64,000 nucleotides of DNA from Botryosphaeria dothidea (taxonomy: Eukaryota > Ascomycota > Dothideomycetes > Botryosphaeriales > Botryosphaeriaceae). Position numbers and translations under genes: made by a program. The stretch covers positions 2,542,001-2,606,000 of the forward strand of contig WWBZ02000016.1 of NCBI GenBank assembly GCA_011503125.2, read 5' to 3'. Shown here piece by piece: positions 25,170 to 36,399 of this stretch (position 1 is the first letter of the stretch; each line of letters opens with the position of its first letter). The notes below the pieces were generated by a model that made no database searches, had not been told where the DNA came from, and was given only the letters and a program-made list of their open reading frames with translations.

Positions 25170-27968
25170 TTACCCAAATCCAAGCATACTGCTCTTCTTC
25201 CTCCCCAGGCTGAATTTCGAGTACCCCTTCTCTTTCTTCTCCTCCTTCTTTCCCTCTTTGGGCGGCGGCACCGGAGGCAATTCTTTGCCCTCGCTTATGT
25301 CGCTACTGCCTACAGCCCTATCTGGCGTTGCAGGATTCCACTTTGGACTAGCAAAAGTAGGTGCAAGCGGCGTTTCCATGGTCGGGGTATGCGGTTCATT
25401 GACAAACTGCGGCGGAAGTGTCGGCGTCGGCGGTGCCTCGTCCAGGTTTAAGGTATGATCCTTGCCCGAACCGGAGAGGAACTTTGGCTTGTGGCGGAGG
25501 CTGATGCTCGAGTGACGGAAACGGTTGAGGCCACCGCTTATGCTCTTGCTGCCATGAATATGGCGATGGTGACCGTTCTCCTTCGATGGCTTGCCTGTTG
25601 GAGGTTCGCTGCCTGTAGACGATGGCGCTGTGGTGCTGGCTGTGTTGGGAGGAACACCTGCGTCTGACTCGTCTTTTTCGCCGTTGACAACATTCGGAGT
25701 GTGGGGGGAAGTGACGTGTTGAGCAGTGCTGCCGCGACGATGCTTTTCCTCTTCCTTGGCCGTGGCCTTGCTGGCGGCGAGGACGGCACGCATCTCGTCT
25801 TCCTGCTTTTTATAGATTTCTCGACGCTTCGCCGCTGCTTCCTTCAACTTCGACTCTTCTTCCTTCCGTTGCGCCTTCGCCAACTTCTCCTGTTCCTTTT
25901 CCGCCGCCTTGATCGATGCTCTGCGCTCTTTCTCCTCCCGAAGCTTCTCCTTGTCGCGGTGGTTAAGCCTGAAGGACTCGCTCCATTTCGTCTTCAAGGT
26001 CGGCTGACTTGGTGTTGTGGTAAAATGTTCCAGTGGCGGTTGCGAGGCGGGCCGTGGGGGCGGAGACTGCGAAAGTGGTGGCGCCGATGCCGCGTGATCG
26101 AGATTGACAAATTGATCTTTCTCCTCCTCCACCGGTGTGACAGGCGAAAATACATGGCCATTTACAGGAGCCTCTTCCGGCTTGACCGGTGAGGTCACTG
26201 ATTCCAGTGGCACTGATACAGTGGTATCTGCCGCGTTCAGACCTTCCGATTCCTGCTCTTTCCTCATCGCCTCTTCGGTTGTCTCCTGGTAGAACAGTAC
26301 GTATGCGCAAGCCAACACGTTCTCTCCTCCAAAGAAATTCCGGACGTAAGCCTTGTCCACAGGTTCCACCATCTCATCATCGAATAACAACCAGCCGCGG
26401 TCTTCCGTCTTAATGATCGAGACGTAGTGGCCATGGTACGCTCCACCTCCGATGTGAACGACTACGGCGTAGAGTTCGTATAACCGATCCGGATCCTCAG
26501 CATCGTCGGTGGTGTTGAACAGGCGAAGGTAATAAGGATAGACAACTCTATGAAACAACTTTTGTAACCGCTGCATGTCCTCTGTGTACTTGAACCTTTT
26601 AAGATGTAACGCCAATATCCGGGGTAACCTTTTAACCTTCATACGCTTTTCCGCTTCTTGCAGGCCACCGCAGTTGTCACAGTGAAACTTGTTTCGCTCG
26701 CAGAGCATTTCTTCTTCTGAAAATCTCTTCAGGCAGGATGTCACCGACGAGTTTTGCTCAAGATCGACCGATAGATCCAGGAAGGCTTCATCTCGCTGTG
26801 ATACGTTTTCGCATGTAAGACACCTCGTTTCTGACGTCAGTGTTCCTTCCCAGAGAGAATGGACCCATCCAGTGTTATTAGACACGGCGTTCTTGACGGC
26901 GTTGTTTAGTACCGGGGACAATGCAACAGCGAGACCCGAGTCCGATTCTCCGCTCTGCTCAGCTGACTCTTGCTGTTCGAGCTGCTGCTGCTGTTGCTGC
27001 CTGGAAAACTGCTCCACATTCTCGACAACCTCATTGAGAAGTAAATTCAGAAACTCGTGGGCATCTTGGTGCATCGCTGACCGGAACATCTCGTTCTCGC
27101 GTCGCAATATTTCGAGGAATTTCTGAGGGCTCACGACGCCAACGCGTGACCTGTGCGCGATGATGGCCTCGAAAATATCCTTTAGTGACGTAAACAGCGA
27201 CTCTGGCATGCCGTACGCCTTGGAGTTCTCGTAGTCCATGTTTAGTACCGGTCCCGCGGCCATGGCTTGTTTCTTCTTGTATTCCGGCGAGTCCTTGTTT
27301 TCCTCGGGCTTCGTACCTGGCGGACCACCAGGTGCCCCTGGGGCGGCCCCTGATTTCTTGGGGGATGCCAGTTGTGCTGATGAGGGCTGCTTCGTCGGAG
27401 AGAGCGGGTTCTTCTGGCCATCTGCTCCGGCGTTTGAGAGATCGGTGTTTAGGCGCGGGAGGCCGCCGGAAATGCGGTCTACGAGGGAGTCTTGCGGCGA
27501 TCGAATGGGGAAGTTGATGACCTGTTCTCGAAACGGAGTAGAGTAGTACAGGCATTGTATTATGGAGTTGCAGTAGCTGCGGGGACGCGGTTAGCAAGCG
27601 CCAGTGGGGGGCTGTTGGGGAGGGCGGCGGCGTACCAGGTGCTGCCGAACTGGATGCGGAGAGAGACGAGTCAGCGCGGTAGGCCCCGAGGAGCTTGGGG
27701 AGAGGCAATTGCCTTACATTCTCGAAACCAAAGAACTTGTCGCTGCCGTCAGCACGGATGGGGCCCGTGTCGGCGGCGAGCAGCTTCTCGAGCGGCGTGG
27801 ACTGCAGGGCGTTGGGGTCCTTCTTCGCTGGCGCAATGGCGGTCGACGGGCTCGCGGGGGGCTACGGAGGCAATGACGCAGTCAGTGGGCGCGGGCTCCG
27901 GAAGCTGGGACTTGGGTTCGAGGGCAGCTCACCGCATTGGACCGCAGCCTTCCAAAGAACGAAGTCAT
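25170..27968 (-). CDS. creB: Ubiquitin C-terminal hydrolase CreB (USP family)
   Basis: Deubiquitinase of the CreB/USP12-46 family; in Aspergillus it works with the WD40 protein CreC in carbon catabolite control. Exons 27968-27933, 27861-27718, 27649-27636 (only 14 nt) and 27576-25170; introns 71, 68 and 59 nt; product 866 aa. Seen: the start [11 protein letters not shown], the Cys box with Asn60 and catalytic Cys65 (its TGC codon split by the third intron), QDAHEFLN, zinc pairs CxxC at about 317/320 and 364/367, the His box AYHGHYVSI (His448) and WLLFDDEMV. After about 500 there is a long Pro/Ser-rich and Lys/Glu-rich coiled tail ([21 protein letters not shown]). A polyGln run sits near residue 260. 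The stop TAA at 25170 overlaps a GTAAGC donor, so a longer form is possible (see findings). Strong assignment from the whole catalytic core. Confidence 0.95.
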
Positions 27969-29384
27969 GGCGGCGCTGGATGGTGCTGGCGCTGGCTCTG
28001 GCTGCGCTCGCTGCTCGGGGCAGCAGGGACCGGTTCGGCAGCTGCGATGGAGGACAGTCTGAGGCCGGGCTGGGCGAGGGCGGAGGATGGCGCGCGCAGC
28101 ATGGGTGGGCTGAGACGGGGCAAACGAGGGACGTAGTCAGCGCGCAGCGGAGAGGAGGGCGGGCGAGCGAAGAGGGGCGCCTGGGGCAGAGGCGGATGTC
28201 ATGGAGCAGAGAGATGTTGCATGGGATATGTCGACCTGCGGCACAGTCTCGCGCGCCTTTTACCGGCGGCCGGTGCCAACGTAAGAGAACGCCTCACGCA
28301 TCGGCAACGCGACTGGGCCTTGGCCCCAGCTGCAGGCCACGGCATCTTCCTCCAGTATGCGAGAGAAGCTTCCCAGCCTTCGACTCCGCGACCCGCCCAA
28401 ACGGGTAGACTGCCCGGTGGAGACAAGATCCGCGCGCACAGTCGCCGGCCGCCGCGATGCAACCCGCAGCTCGCGCAGTGCGACCAGCCGCCGTCGACGT
28501 GTGCCCGCCGCTGCCCTGCATCGCTTTCGCATTTGCCGGCCGGTGGAGCGCGCCCAGCAAATGCGATGCAACCGCCGCCGCTCCTGCGCCGCTGCTTGAC
28601 GTCGGCTGCGCCGATGTAGCCTAAAAGAGGCCTGCTCCCCCAGCCTGGCGCGCTCGCTTTCCAACGGCGGATTGAGAGCCTCCGCGGCGCGGCTGGCCCA
28701 ATGAACCCCCTGCTCGCGCCGCCGTCACACGGCGAATCTGCTCCGCCCGGCCCCCTCCCACACGCTCCAGCGGCCGCCAAAGCGGGGGTCAATCCGCGCA
28801 ACGCTGATCGATGGGATACCGCCGCCCCGGGAAGCCTAATGAACCACTGGCCTCGACGTTTGTTCGAGCCCACGTTGCGCGCGATCCACGGTCCTGGGTT
28901 CCCGCAGAGATGACGTGACCCGTCTCCAGGCACCGTCGGTCGAGGTCACGATGCCGCCTGCACTGTGCCTGGCCCAGCGCCCGTTCTGCGCCGCCGGGGC
29001 TATTACGTCTGCTGACGATAAGAGGTCCGTCCACAAGCAACCACCAGACAGAAGAGCTAGAGGGCAGGCTGTCTTCTCAGTGCAAGCGCCTTCATTCGGA
29101 TGCTCTGACCGGCCCCGAGCAGTCCGCAACACTGAAGCGATTGGTAATTACAGGAGATATGCTCGTGCTACCCGGCCTGCCTCCGCCAATGCAAACGCCT
29201 AACATGCAAAGCGATCCGCGTAACAAACATCATGCGCCTACCTTTCAAGCCACGTGCAGTGCCGCCCTAGAAATACATCCGACCACCATCTTTCTGGTTG
29301 ATCAGCATGGAAAATCAGAAGAAGCAAAAAGCAAAACACCCGAATGCCCCACCCCCGTCCATGATGGTCCCACGTATGCAGATG
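27969..29384. other. Region between creB start and demethylase 3' end
   Basis: Holds the creB promoter and leader (right of 27969) and the 3' UTR of the LSD1-type gene (left of 29385). GC-rich, with Arg/Ala/Pro-rich chance frames on both strands (for example 28199-28933 minus and 27695-28408 plus). No recognisable gene. Confidence 0.55.
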
Positions 29385-32300
29385 CTAAGACGCCACCCGC
29401 CGGTCTCTCTTCGTGCTACCGTTCTCAATTGCTGTCTTACCGCTGAAGAACTCACCCTTCACTGTGCTGCTAGTCATGAACTCCGTGCGAATTCGTGCGG
29501 CCTCCTTCTCCCACACAGCCGACTTTTCCTTGTACTCCGCAGCAGCTGCCGCGCTAGCTTCCTTGAGCTTATTTGCCTCGTCAAGGTAGGGCTGCTGTAC
29601 GTCACTCGGTGCATTGCGCCACTTTGCGCCCAGCACCGTGCGAATGTGGTCCTTGGACGCCTTTGCGTTAGGATCCCCCGTGGCAGCCCTGCGTTGCTCG
29701 TCGCACTCTGCCTTGACGGTGTGCCACTGGTCTCGGGTGTACAGCAGGTACGGGTTGTTGCCTGTTCGTTCTGGCTTGTGCGGCCGCTCTCCGATCTGCT
29801 CGAGGATCGCCGCCGTGATAAGAGCCTCGAGATCCTCGTTCCTGGCCTGTCTTACGTTTCGCGACTCCACGGAATCCATCTCATCACGACCATGCTTCGT
29901 ACCAGCTACTGCAATTGGCGTGGGCGTGCCCGGCTTCGCCTTTGTAGGCACCAAAGGATGCTGTACTTCGATCGGTCCGAGCATGGAATCGACCACCTCG
30001 GATGCTGCCCGAAGACCAGAAAGATATGCGCCGTGGACAGTTGCAGGATGCGTTCCGCAAGTTGCCTCACCGGCGAAATGCAGAGAACCAATCGGTCGTG
30101 CCATTGCATCGTAATCACCTGGTTGTGCTGTCGGGCCCATGAACGAGTAGCTTCCGCCAGCAAAAGGATCTTTCTTCCACCGTGTGACGATGTGCTCGGT
30201 AGGCAGGGGAACAACTGCGGGTGCGAACATCTTGGACAAGCGTTCCGTGACTTCTCTGACCAGTACCTTATCGTCAGTTACTTCAGTGTCGTGCGCAGCA
30301 TTGCCTGCCATCAAGGCAATTAGGGTTGGTCGGCCACTAGTCTTGATGCAGTTCCAAAAAAGCCAAAACCGTCCTCTCCGCAACTCGTAGTCTCTTTGCT
30401 CCATGCTGTTTTGAAGCTCAGCCTCATTAAGGGTGCCGAAAATGTCACGGTCAGTCTCCCAGAATGGCGTATCGTAGACAAGCGCGACCTGACTCACGTT
30501 AACCATCTCTAAATGTTTTTCTGCGTAGCATCAAATTCTCACCTTGTTCAGTAACCCAAAGCCCAACCGCTGAATTGGGGCCATTTTCCATTCTGGCAAC
30601 GGCGGGTTGAAGTTGATCGCCCCACGCTTGAGGACGCCCAGAGGCGTGGTAACCACAACTTCATCCGCTTCAATGATGTCACCGTTCTCACACTCAACAA
30701 CCTGGCGTGAGTTTTCTTCGCGAACGGCCTTCACTGGACTGTTAAAGCGTACGTCAAGTTTTGCGGGATTTTGCCACAGGCCTCGGGGAAGCTGCTGATA
30801 GCCGCCAATGATGTGAGAATGTGGACCTTCGAATTCATTCCCGATGTCTTGGTCCCAGCCTCCGAGACTCAGTTGATTGACATGCGCAGCATTGGAATAT
30901 TCCATGTTTGCGTGGTGCCAATTGAAGAGTCGCATGTGTTTGGGTGTCATCTGGACCATACCCTGGTACTGCTTGATCGCCTCGTCCATGGTCGCGCCTA
31001 GCGTTGGGTTTTCGGGAACCTGGGTCACAGAATCAAGCCTCAGATTCTCTGCTATCGAAGTCCCGGGCTTCAACTGCCAGCCCATGTTCTTCGCCGCCTC
31101 CGCAGCGGAGACGTTTGTCCCAGATCCCGGAGCGAGCGTGTACGCTCGACCAGCAGATTTCTCCACTCCCATAAGCGCATTTGGATTCACAGTCGTTTTG
31201 ATCTTATTGGTGCTGAGACTGGGTACAGTCTGGGATGCACCGGAATCCTCGAGCGATGAGATGAGCTCGCCAGAATCGTTGGCGGGATCTCGGCCCAATT
31301 GTAAAAGACGTCGGTCACCCTCCACTGTTTGTGATGGGGGATGCTTGTTCCTAAATTGACTGGCACGCTCCAGAATATCATTGTAAAGCTTCTCCACAAG
31401 CATGTCGCCCTCCTGATCTACCACAGCTCCGTCTGTGTCGTAGATAATGGTGTCGTCTTTGAGCGTGTGGTAGCGAAGCGCGAGCTGGCCGCGGATAATA
31501 CAGTTCAGAGGATTCCCATGCTCAAAGCCAGTGATGATCTGCGCACCCATTTCGACAGTGTTCCGGAGTCCTGGAGGCAACGTACTGTCGCTCTGATTCT
31601 TCAGCGGATGCGAATATACACGTCCACCAATCCTCTTGCGTCCCTCAAGCACAACCACCCTTGGCGGCCTCTCTCCGCTGTTCGTCCATTGTTCTCCAAG
31701 CTGTGCGATTAGACCTTCCAGTTGTCTTGCGCAGCCCAAGCCTGCCATTCCAGCACCGACGACCACGATTGTTCGGCGCTTTCCCCCCCTAGCTTTCGCT
31801 CTTGGTATGGGTCCAGCCGTGCTCTGAAGCTCTACACATCCGTAATTGATGTACCCATTCCTCACGAGCCACTTATACGCCACTTGCGACATGTTGAAAT
31901 ATCTGGGATCCCTCGCGCAGCCGGCAGCTTCAGCTTTCATGACTGCGACTAGAGGATTCCTTGTCCAAAGCCGGAGAATGGCGTTTCGGATGTTTAGGTA
32001 GACGGTGACTTGGGCATGGGTAATGTGATCCCTGAGAAGCTCGTATTCGCCGGTGTGGAGAGCGAACGGATTAAGTCTCGACGATTGGGCTGCTAGTATG
32101 CATTGTCGCGCAAACTCCAGCATTGGAATATGCGCAGGTATTGATGATTTTGCCCTGAACGCGGGTAAGTTCTTCCCAATTGGTGGGTATCCTGTTGGAC
32201 GTCCAGTGAGGCCGGGTGACTCCTGTTTTATGGACATATCAGACAACCGAGGCGTATCCCTGCCTCCGACAGAATTCCGCTGTGCTCCGCGAGAAGATGG

Positions 32301-32933
32301 GTTAAGAATATTTTGATCTTTGGATTCGTCTGCCAGAGCAGCTGCACCTGCCGGAATTGCGACATTGATCTCAGGCGTCCCCCGCTGCAGGCGCGAGTGA
32401 TGGTTCATCTCAAGTTCATCGGAAATCATTTTCGACATACCGTTGGTATCAATTTGCATTGCTGTGCTCGGAGCGCGACGGGCTGCTGCGACGGCAGGAG
32501 TGGTATCATGGGCCAGAGGTACATCCTGCTGATCGGCGGCGCCGTCGACGGCAGGGCGAGCGTCGTCGGCCTCATCCCTCAGACTCATGTGACTGCCGCT
32601 GGGCTCAGAAAAATCATTGTTATCACCCGGCTGCACGGATGATGGACCTGATTCATCGTAGCGGTCGTACAGGGCGCCATGGTCGAAGGCGGCAAAGGCG
32701 ACATTATCGATATGCGAGTCTTTCAGGGAGAAGTCAAGCTCGGACTCCTTGGCGGCCAGATGGTCCTCCAGCAGGTCATGGGAGGTATTGAGCAGATACG
32801 AGTGGGCATCGGCGGCGTCACTCTCAGTGGCGGTTTCGGTGGAGAACATGTTCTTCAAGGCGCGGTAGGAGCTCGTGATGGGAGAGAAGCGAGAGGCGCT
32901 GGGAATGAATCGATTGGCGCTAAAGAAGGACAT
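29385..32933 (-). CDS. LSD1-type histone lysine demethylase (SWIRM-AO-HMG)
   Basis: FAD-dependent amine oxidase expected to demethylate histone H3 in chromatin; fungal counterparts include HdmA of Aspergillus and Lsd1/2 of fission yeast. Two exons, 32933-30543 and 30488-29385, with a 54-nt phase-0 intron that contains a stop and must be removed; product 1164 aa. Order: disordered acidic N-terminus to about 260; SWIRM about 270-370 (MLEFARQCILAAQ, WLVRNGYINYG); FAD-binding loop VVVGAGMAGLG at about 390-400; amine oxidase with GFGLLNK, whose Lys797 matches the active-site Lys of LSD1 and is the last codon of exon 1; the second FAD site HFAGEATCGTHPATVHGA; and a C-terminal HMG box about 1036-1130 (NPYLLYTRDQW, LGAKWRNAP). 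A human LSD1-type tower domain is not apparent. The HMG box is typical of fungal members. Confident from domain order. Confidence 0.95.
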
Positions 32934-34431
32934 GAAGAGAATCGCAGTAGCTTGAAACGTGCGGCGGCCACATGAGAGCGATTCATTCTTTGCGCGAGGG
33001 GCGGCGCTCCTGCGAGAGATGTTCTGGCGCCGCTGTTCTGTCCTGCGCTCGTACTTTTCGGGGCTTACCCAAGCGAACTACCGGACACTTAATTCGACCT
33101 CACCCCAAGGCCCCCGCCCGCCCTTCCGCCCCGGTGAGCGCGCGCAGCACCTCGCACTCTGGTGTCTTGTTGCGATCCGTTGCGAGAGCGTGTTGGGCTC
33201 CTCTCGCCCAGTGCCGACCCCGGCGTTCCTGCGAGCACAAGCCAAATCTCACCCGAGGCCCGTCGTCCACCCACCACAGCACTCACCTCTCCTCCTCCGC
33301 CGCCGCGCAGGCCACCGATAACTTCATCAAGGCGCACCAAGACCGTCTCTGATCTCTCCTGGCTCGCCCCTGTGACGCGGTCTTCTTTCCGTGAAGACAT
33401 GCCCCCAGTGACATCACCGCAGCCCTACGACCCCCTTTTGTTTGACTCGCTGAATGCCTTTTGTCCACGCTCTCACCTTACTTGAACTGGAGCGACGAGG
33501 CTCTACACTCACATACCATCATTCTAGATTTCCGAAGGACCCGATGAGGTCTGATAATCAATCATCCGCCGCATGCCCACCGGTAACGGCCTCGACGCGA
33601 TACCTCCGAATTGGGCTTGCTTGCAAGGCCCACCTGAATGCATTCATCCCAAATATGACCACAAATGAGAACGGGTCTTTTTTGATCACTTGCGGGTGGA
33701 GTTATCGCATCTCCTGTGCAAGCCCACCATTGAATCACCCGAGAGAGCTTCGCCTGATCGGGCAGCATTGCGGATGTCGCTTCGTCTTAGAGTATAATAT
33801 ACCGAAAGTCATCGGCTTAGGACAGCCTCCACAGAATAAGGTTGCGGCATTTCGCAATAAACCGAATCGCTGGAACCTTACACCACTGCGGCGAGGAAAC
33901 TTTGGCTGCAAGATTGGGTTGCAGGCAATACACGACTGCCTGGACCTCCTGTCAGAAATAGCCTGGCTAAATAGAAGTTGCTGGGGTCGATCATCGGTTG
34001 TAGATCTAATATACAATTGCGGCATTGCTCCAGATACGAGATCGGTCTACAAAGCATGTGATAGGTTCCACAGAGCTGCGGCTAGTGGGCATCATTTCTA
34101 CCCAGAGCCCCATCCTCCACTATGTTCGCTGTGTTCGAGAGCCTCTCATACCCGCGTTTCTGGCCATTTATACGGCCTTCATGGCTTTACTGCTGGCAAG
34201 CACCACAGCATTGCAGAGAGTTTGATACCCTTGGGCACTTTCAGTAGCTGGCAGACTCTAGTTGGGTGGTCGACCACCTGCCCGCAGCGGAAGTGCATGG
34301 TCGCACGGACCTTAACACCGGGGACCCCAGACGCGCGCTGGCACTCAAACAACACGACTCCCGTCCCGACCACCACCAGCTCCGCGTCACAAACACCCTA
34401 GCCCCACCCCCAACGAGCCACACGGTCCACC
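32934..34431. promoter_or_regulatory. Divergent upstream region, demethylase / dynamitin
   Basis: 1498 bp between two divergent start codons. It contains a 315-codon open frame (plus 33454-34401) with an ATG start but no recognisable domain, ending 30 nt before the dynamitin ATG (see findings). CT-rich stretches near 33230-33340 resemble a leader of a fungal gene. Confidence 0.45.
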
Positions 34432-35959
34432 ATGGCCCAAAACCGCAAGTACGAGAACTTGCCTGACCTCGTATGCACTGTGGCCCGCCATTGACACGAC
34501 GAAAAAGCTAACACGCCTTCCCAGGATCGCGATGCGCCTGACATCTACGAGACGCCCGAGCTGACGGAGGACGCAACGCTGCCGGTACGCCCTCATCATC
34601 CCGCCTGCACACGAATGAGTTTTGTAACATGAACAATCCATGCAGAGCTCCACGGCCCGCTCCCCCTCCCAAGCCTCCTCCTACGAAGACTCCGACGATG
34701 GCCGCGGCAACATTGTTCGCCGGGGCATCGAAGCCGACGACGCCCGTGCGATCTTCCAGCAAGCCCGCGTCGACGCGAAAGGCGTCGACTTCTCCGACCG
34801 GATACGCCGACAGCGGCGCTCGTATCGGACCGCGTCGCGGCGGCAGAGGCGCGGCAGCGGCGGCAGTGATGGCGAGTACGGCGACTTCAGCGATGAGGAG
34901 GATGAGACGCTGGAGCGGAAGCTGGCGAGGCTAAGGCGCGAGGTTGAGGAGGTGAGGCAGGAATTTGAGTTGAGGGAGCAGGCGAAGAAGGGCGAGACGG
35001 AGGGCGGAGAGGACGGTGGGGAAGCTGCTGCAGAGGAGGACGAGGAAGAAGATGACCCCGCAGAGGGCATCGCTAAGTTGAGCGAGATGCTGGACGCCGT
35101 CTACGTGCAGCGACAGGGCGGCGTCAAGGGCGCGGAAGCGCAGTTCGCGCGCACCTTGAAGAGGGTTTCCCGGCCGGCCGCGGCAGCGGCGGAGACGACG
35201 ACGATAATACCACAGACTACAACCACCATCGCGGTAACGGCGACTGCAGAGCAGGCGGCGCATGCGCTATCTCGCGCTGCGGACTTCGATGCCCGCCTCT
35301 CACAGCTGGAGAAGGCGCTCGGTCTCAACGCCAACAACATGCCCGATATGGCCGCGAACCCGCCCAAGAGCATCCTGCACAATCTCGACTCGCTCGAGCG
35401 TCAGCTCCACACCATCTCCGAGGTGTCGACCAGCTCCCTCGACGCCGCGACGCGCCGTGTACAGAAGCTGACGCAAGAAGCGGAGCGGCTCGAGGAGCTC
35501 CGCAAGGCCGCGCGCGCCTCGCAGGACTCTGCCACCTCGCCCGTCTCCACGTCGTCGCGCCAGCGCAGCGGCACTGTCTCTGCAGCGGTCGCGGCCGACG
35601 CGGGCCCGCCGCCGGAGATGATGGGCGCGTACATCGAGGACCCGGAGCGCGTCGCCAAGATCAACGCCCTGTTCGGCACGCTCACGACCATCGAGTCGCT
35701 CTCCCCAACGCTGCCGCTCGTGCTTGAGCGCCTGCGCACCCTACGCCTCATCCACACCAGCGCCGGCACCGCCAGCGCCACGCTCGACGAGCTGGAGAAG
35801 CGGCAGGGCGAGCAGGCTGAGGAGATCCGGCAGTGGCGTGACGCGCTGACCAAGGTCGAGGAGAATCTCAAGGGCGGCGAGGATACGCTGCAGGGCAACA
35901 TCAAGACGGTGGGTGATTGGGTCAGAGACTTGGAGGCGAGAATTGCGAAGTTCTCCTGA
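34432..35959 (+). CDS. DCTN2: Dynactin subunit 2 (dynamitin, p50)
   Basis: Shoulder subunit of dynactin, the dynein cofactor that serves nuclear migration and vesicle transport in hyphae. Three exons, 34432-34470, 34525-34584 and 34646-35959, introns 54 and 61 nt, all phase 0; product 470 aa. The two short 5' exons supply the conserved start MAQNRKYENLPDLD and the acidic DAPDIYETPELTED, the usual N-terminal signature of dynamitin. The large exon starts SSTARSPSQASSYEDSDD and includes DDARAIFQQARVDAKGVDFSD (conserved block), an acidic Glu-rich stretch near 125-160 and several heptad-like coiled-coil regions to the end, as expected for an elongated coiled-coil subunit. Length agrees with filamentous fungal homologues. 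The assignment rests mainly on the N-terminal motifs and coiled-coil architecture. Confidence 0.9.
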
Positions 35960-36399
35960 ACGACAGGTTTTAGGGAACATTGTGGATAAAGAGAAAAGGG
36001 GTTGAGCTCCTTATCAAGTGACGTTCATAGTAGATGATTCTTTTTAGGGGTGGGACTGTAAACGCTTGCAGGCGCCCGTGTGCTTAACGATACCCACGTA
36101 TTGAGCGGAACGACCTGGGAGCTGGTGATCGGATGGAACACTCTTCTTTTGGAGATAGTGGTTTGTCTTATCCAAAAGACTCGTAGTTGGACAAAGATAC
36201 TCTTGCTCTCAATAAATTCTGGAGGTATTCCCTCTCATGCGGATGATTCGAATGTTCAAGTGCCAAAGCAATCCCGTCATCATCTCATAGTCTTCATCGA
36301 TAACACTCAATCACCCAGCAAGGTAGGAATTTACTTGTCCCGGAAGCGGATTCTTCACATCCATTTCGTCTACAGTAGAAAAGACGTGAATTCCACCGA
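35960..36399. other. Convergent intergenic region
   Basis: 440 bp between the stop codons of dynamitin (plus) and the NDUFAF7-type gene (minus). More AT-rich than the flanking exons; presumably both 3' UTRs. Nothing else seen. Confidence 0.6.

Noticed and set aside
27031..27708. 225-codon minus ORF overlapping creB
   Set aside because: Lies in another frame over creB exons 3 and 4 and the introns; the creB frame has the catalytic motifs.
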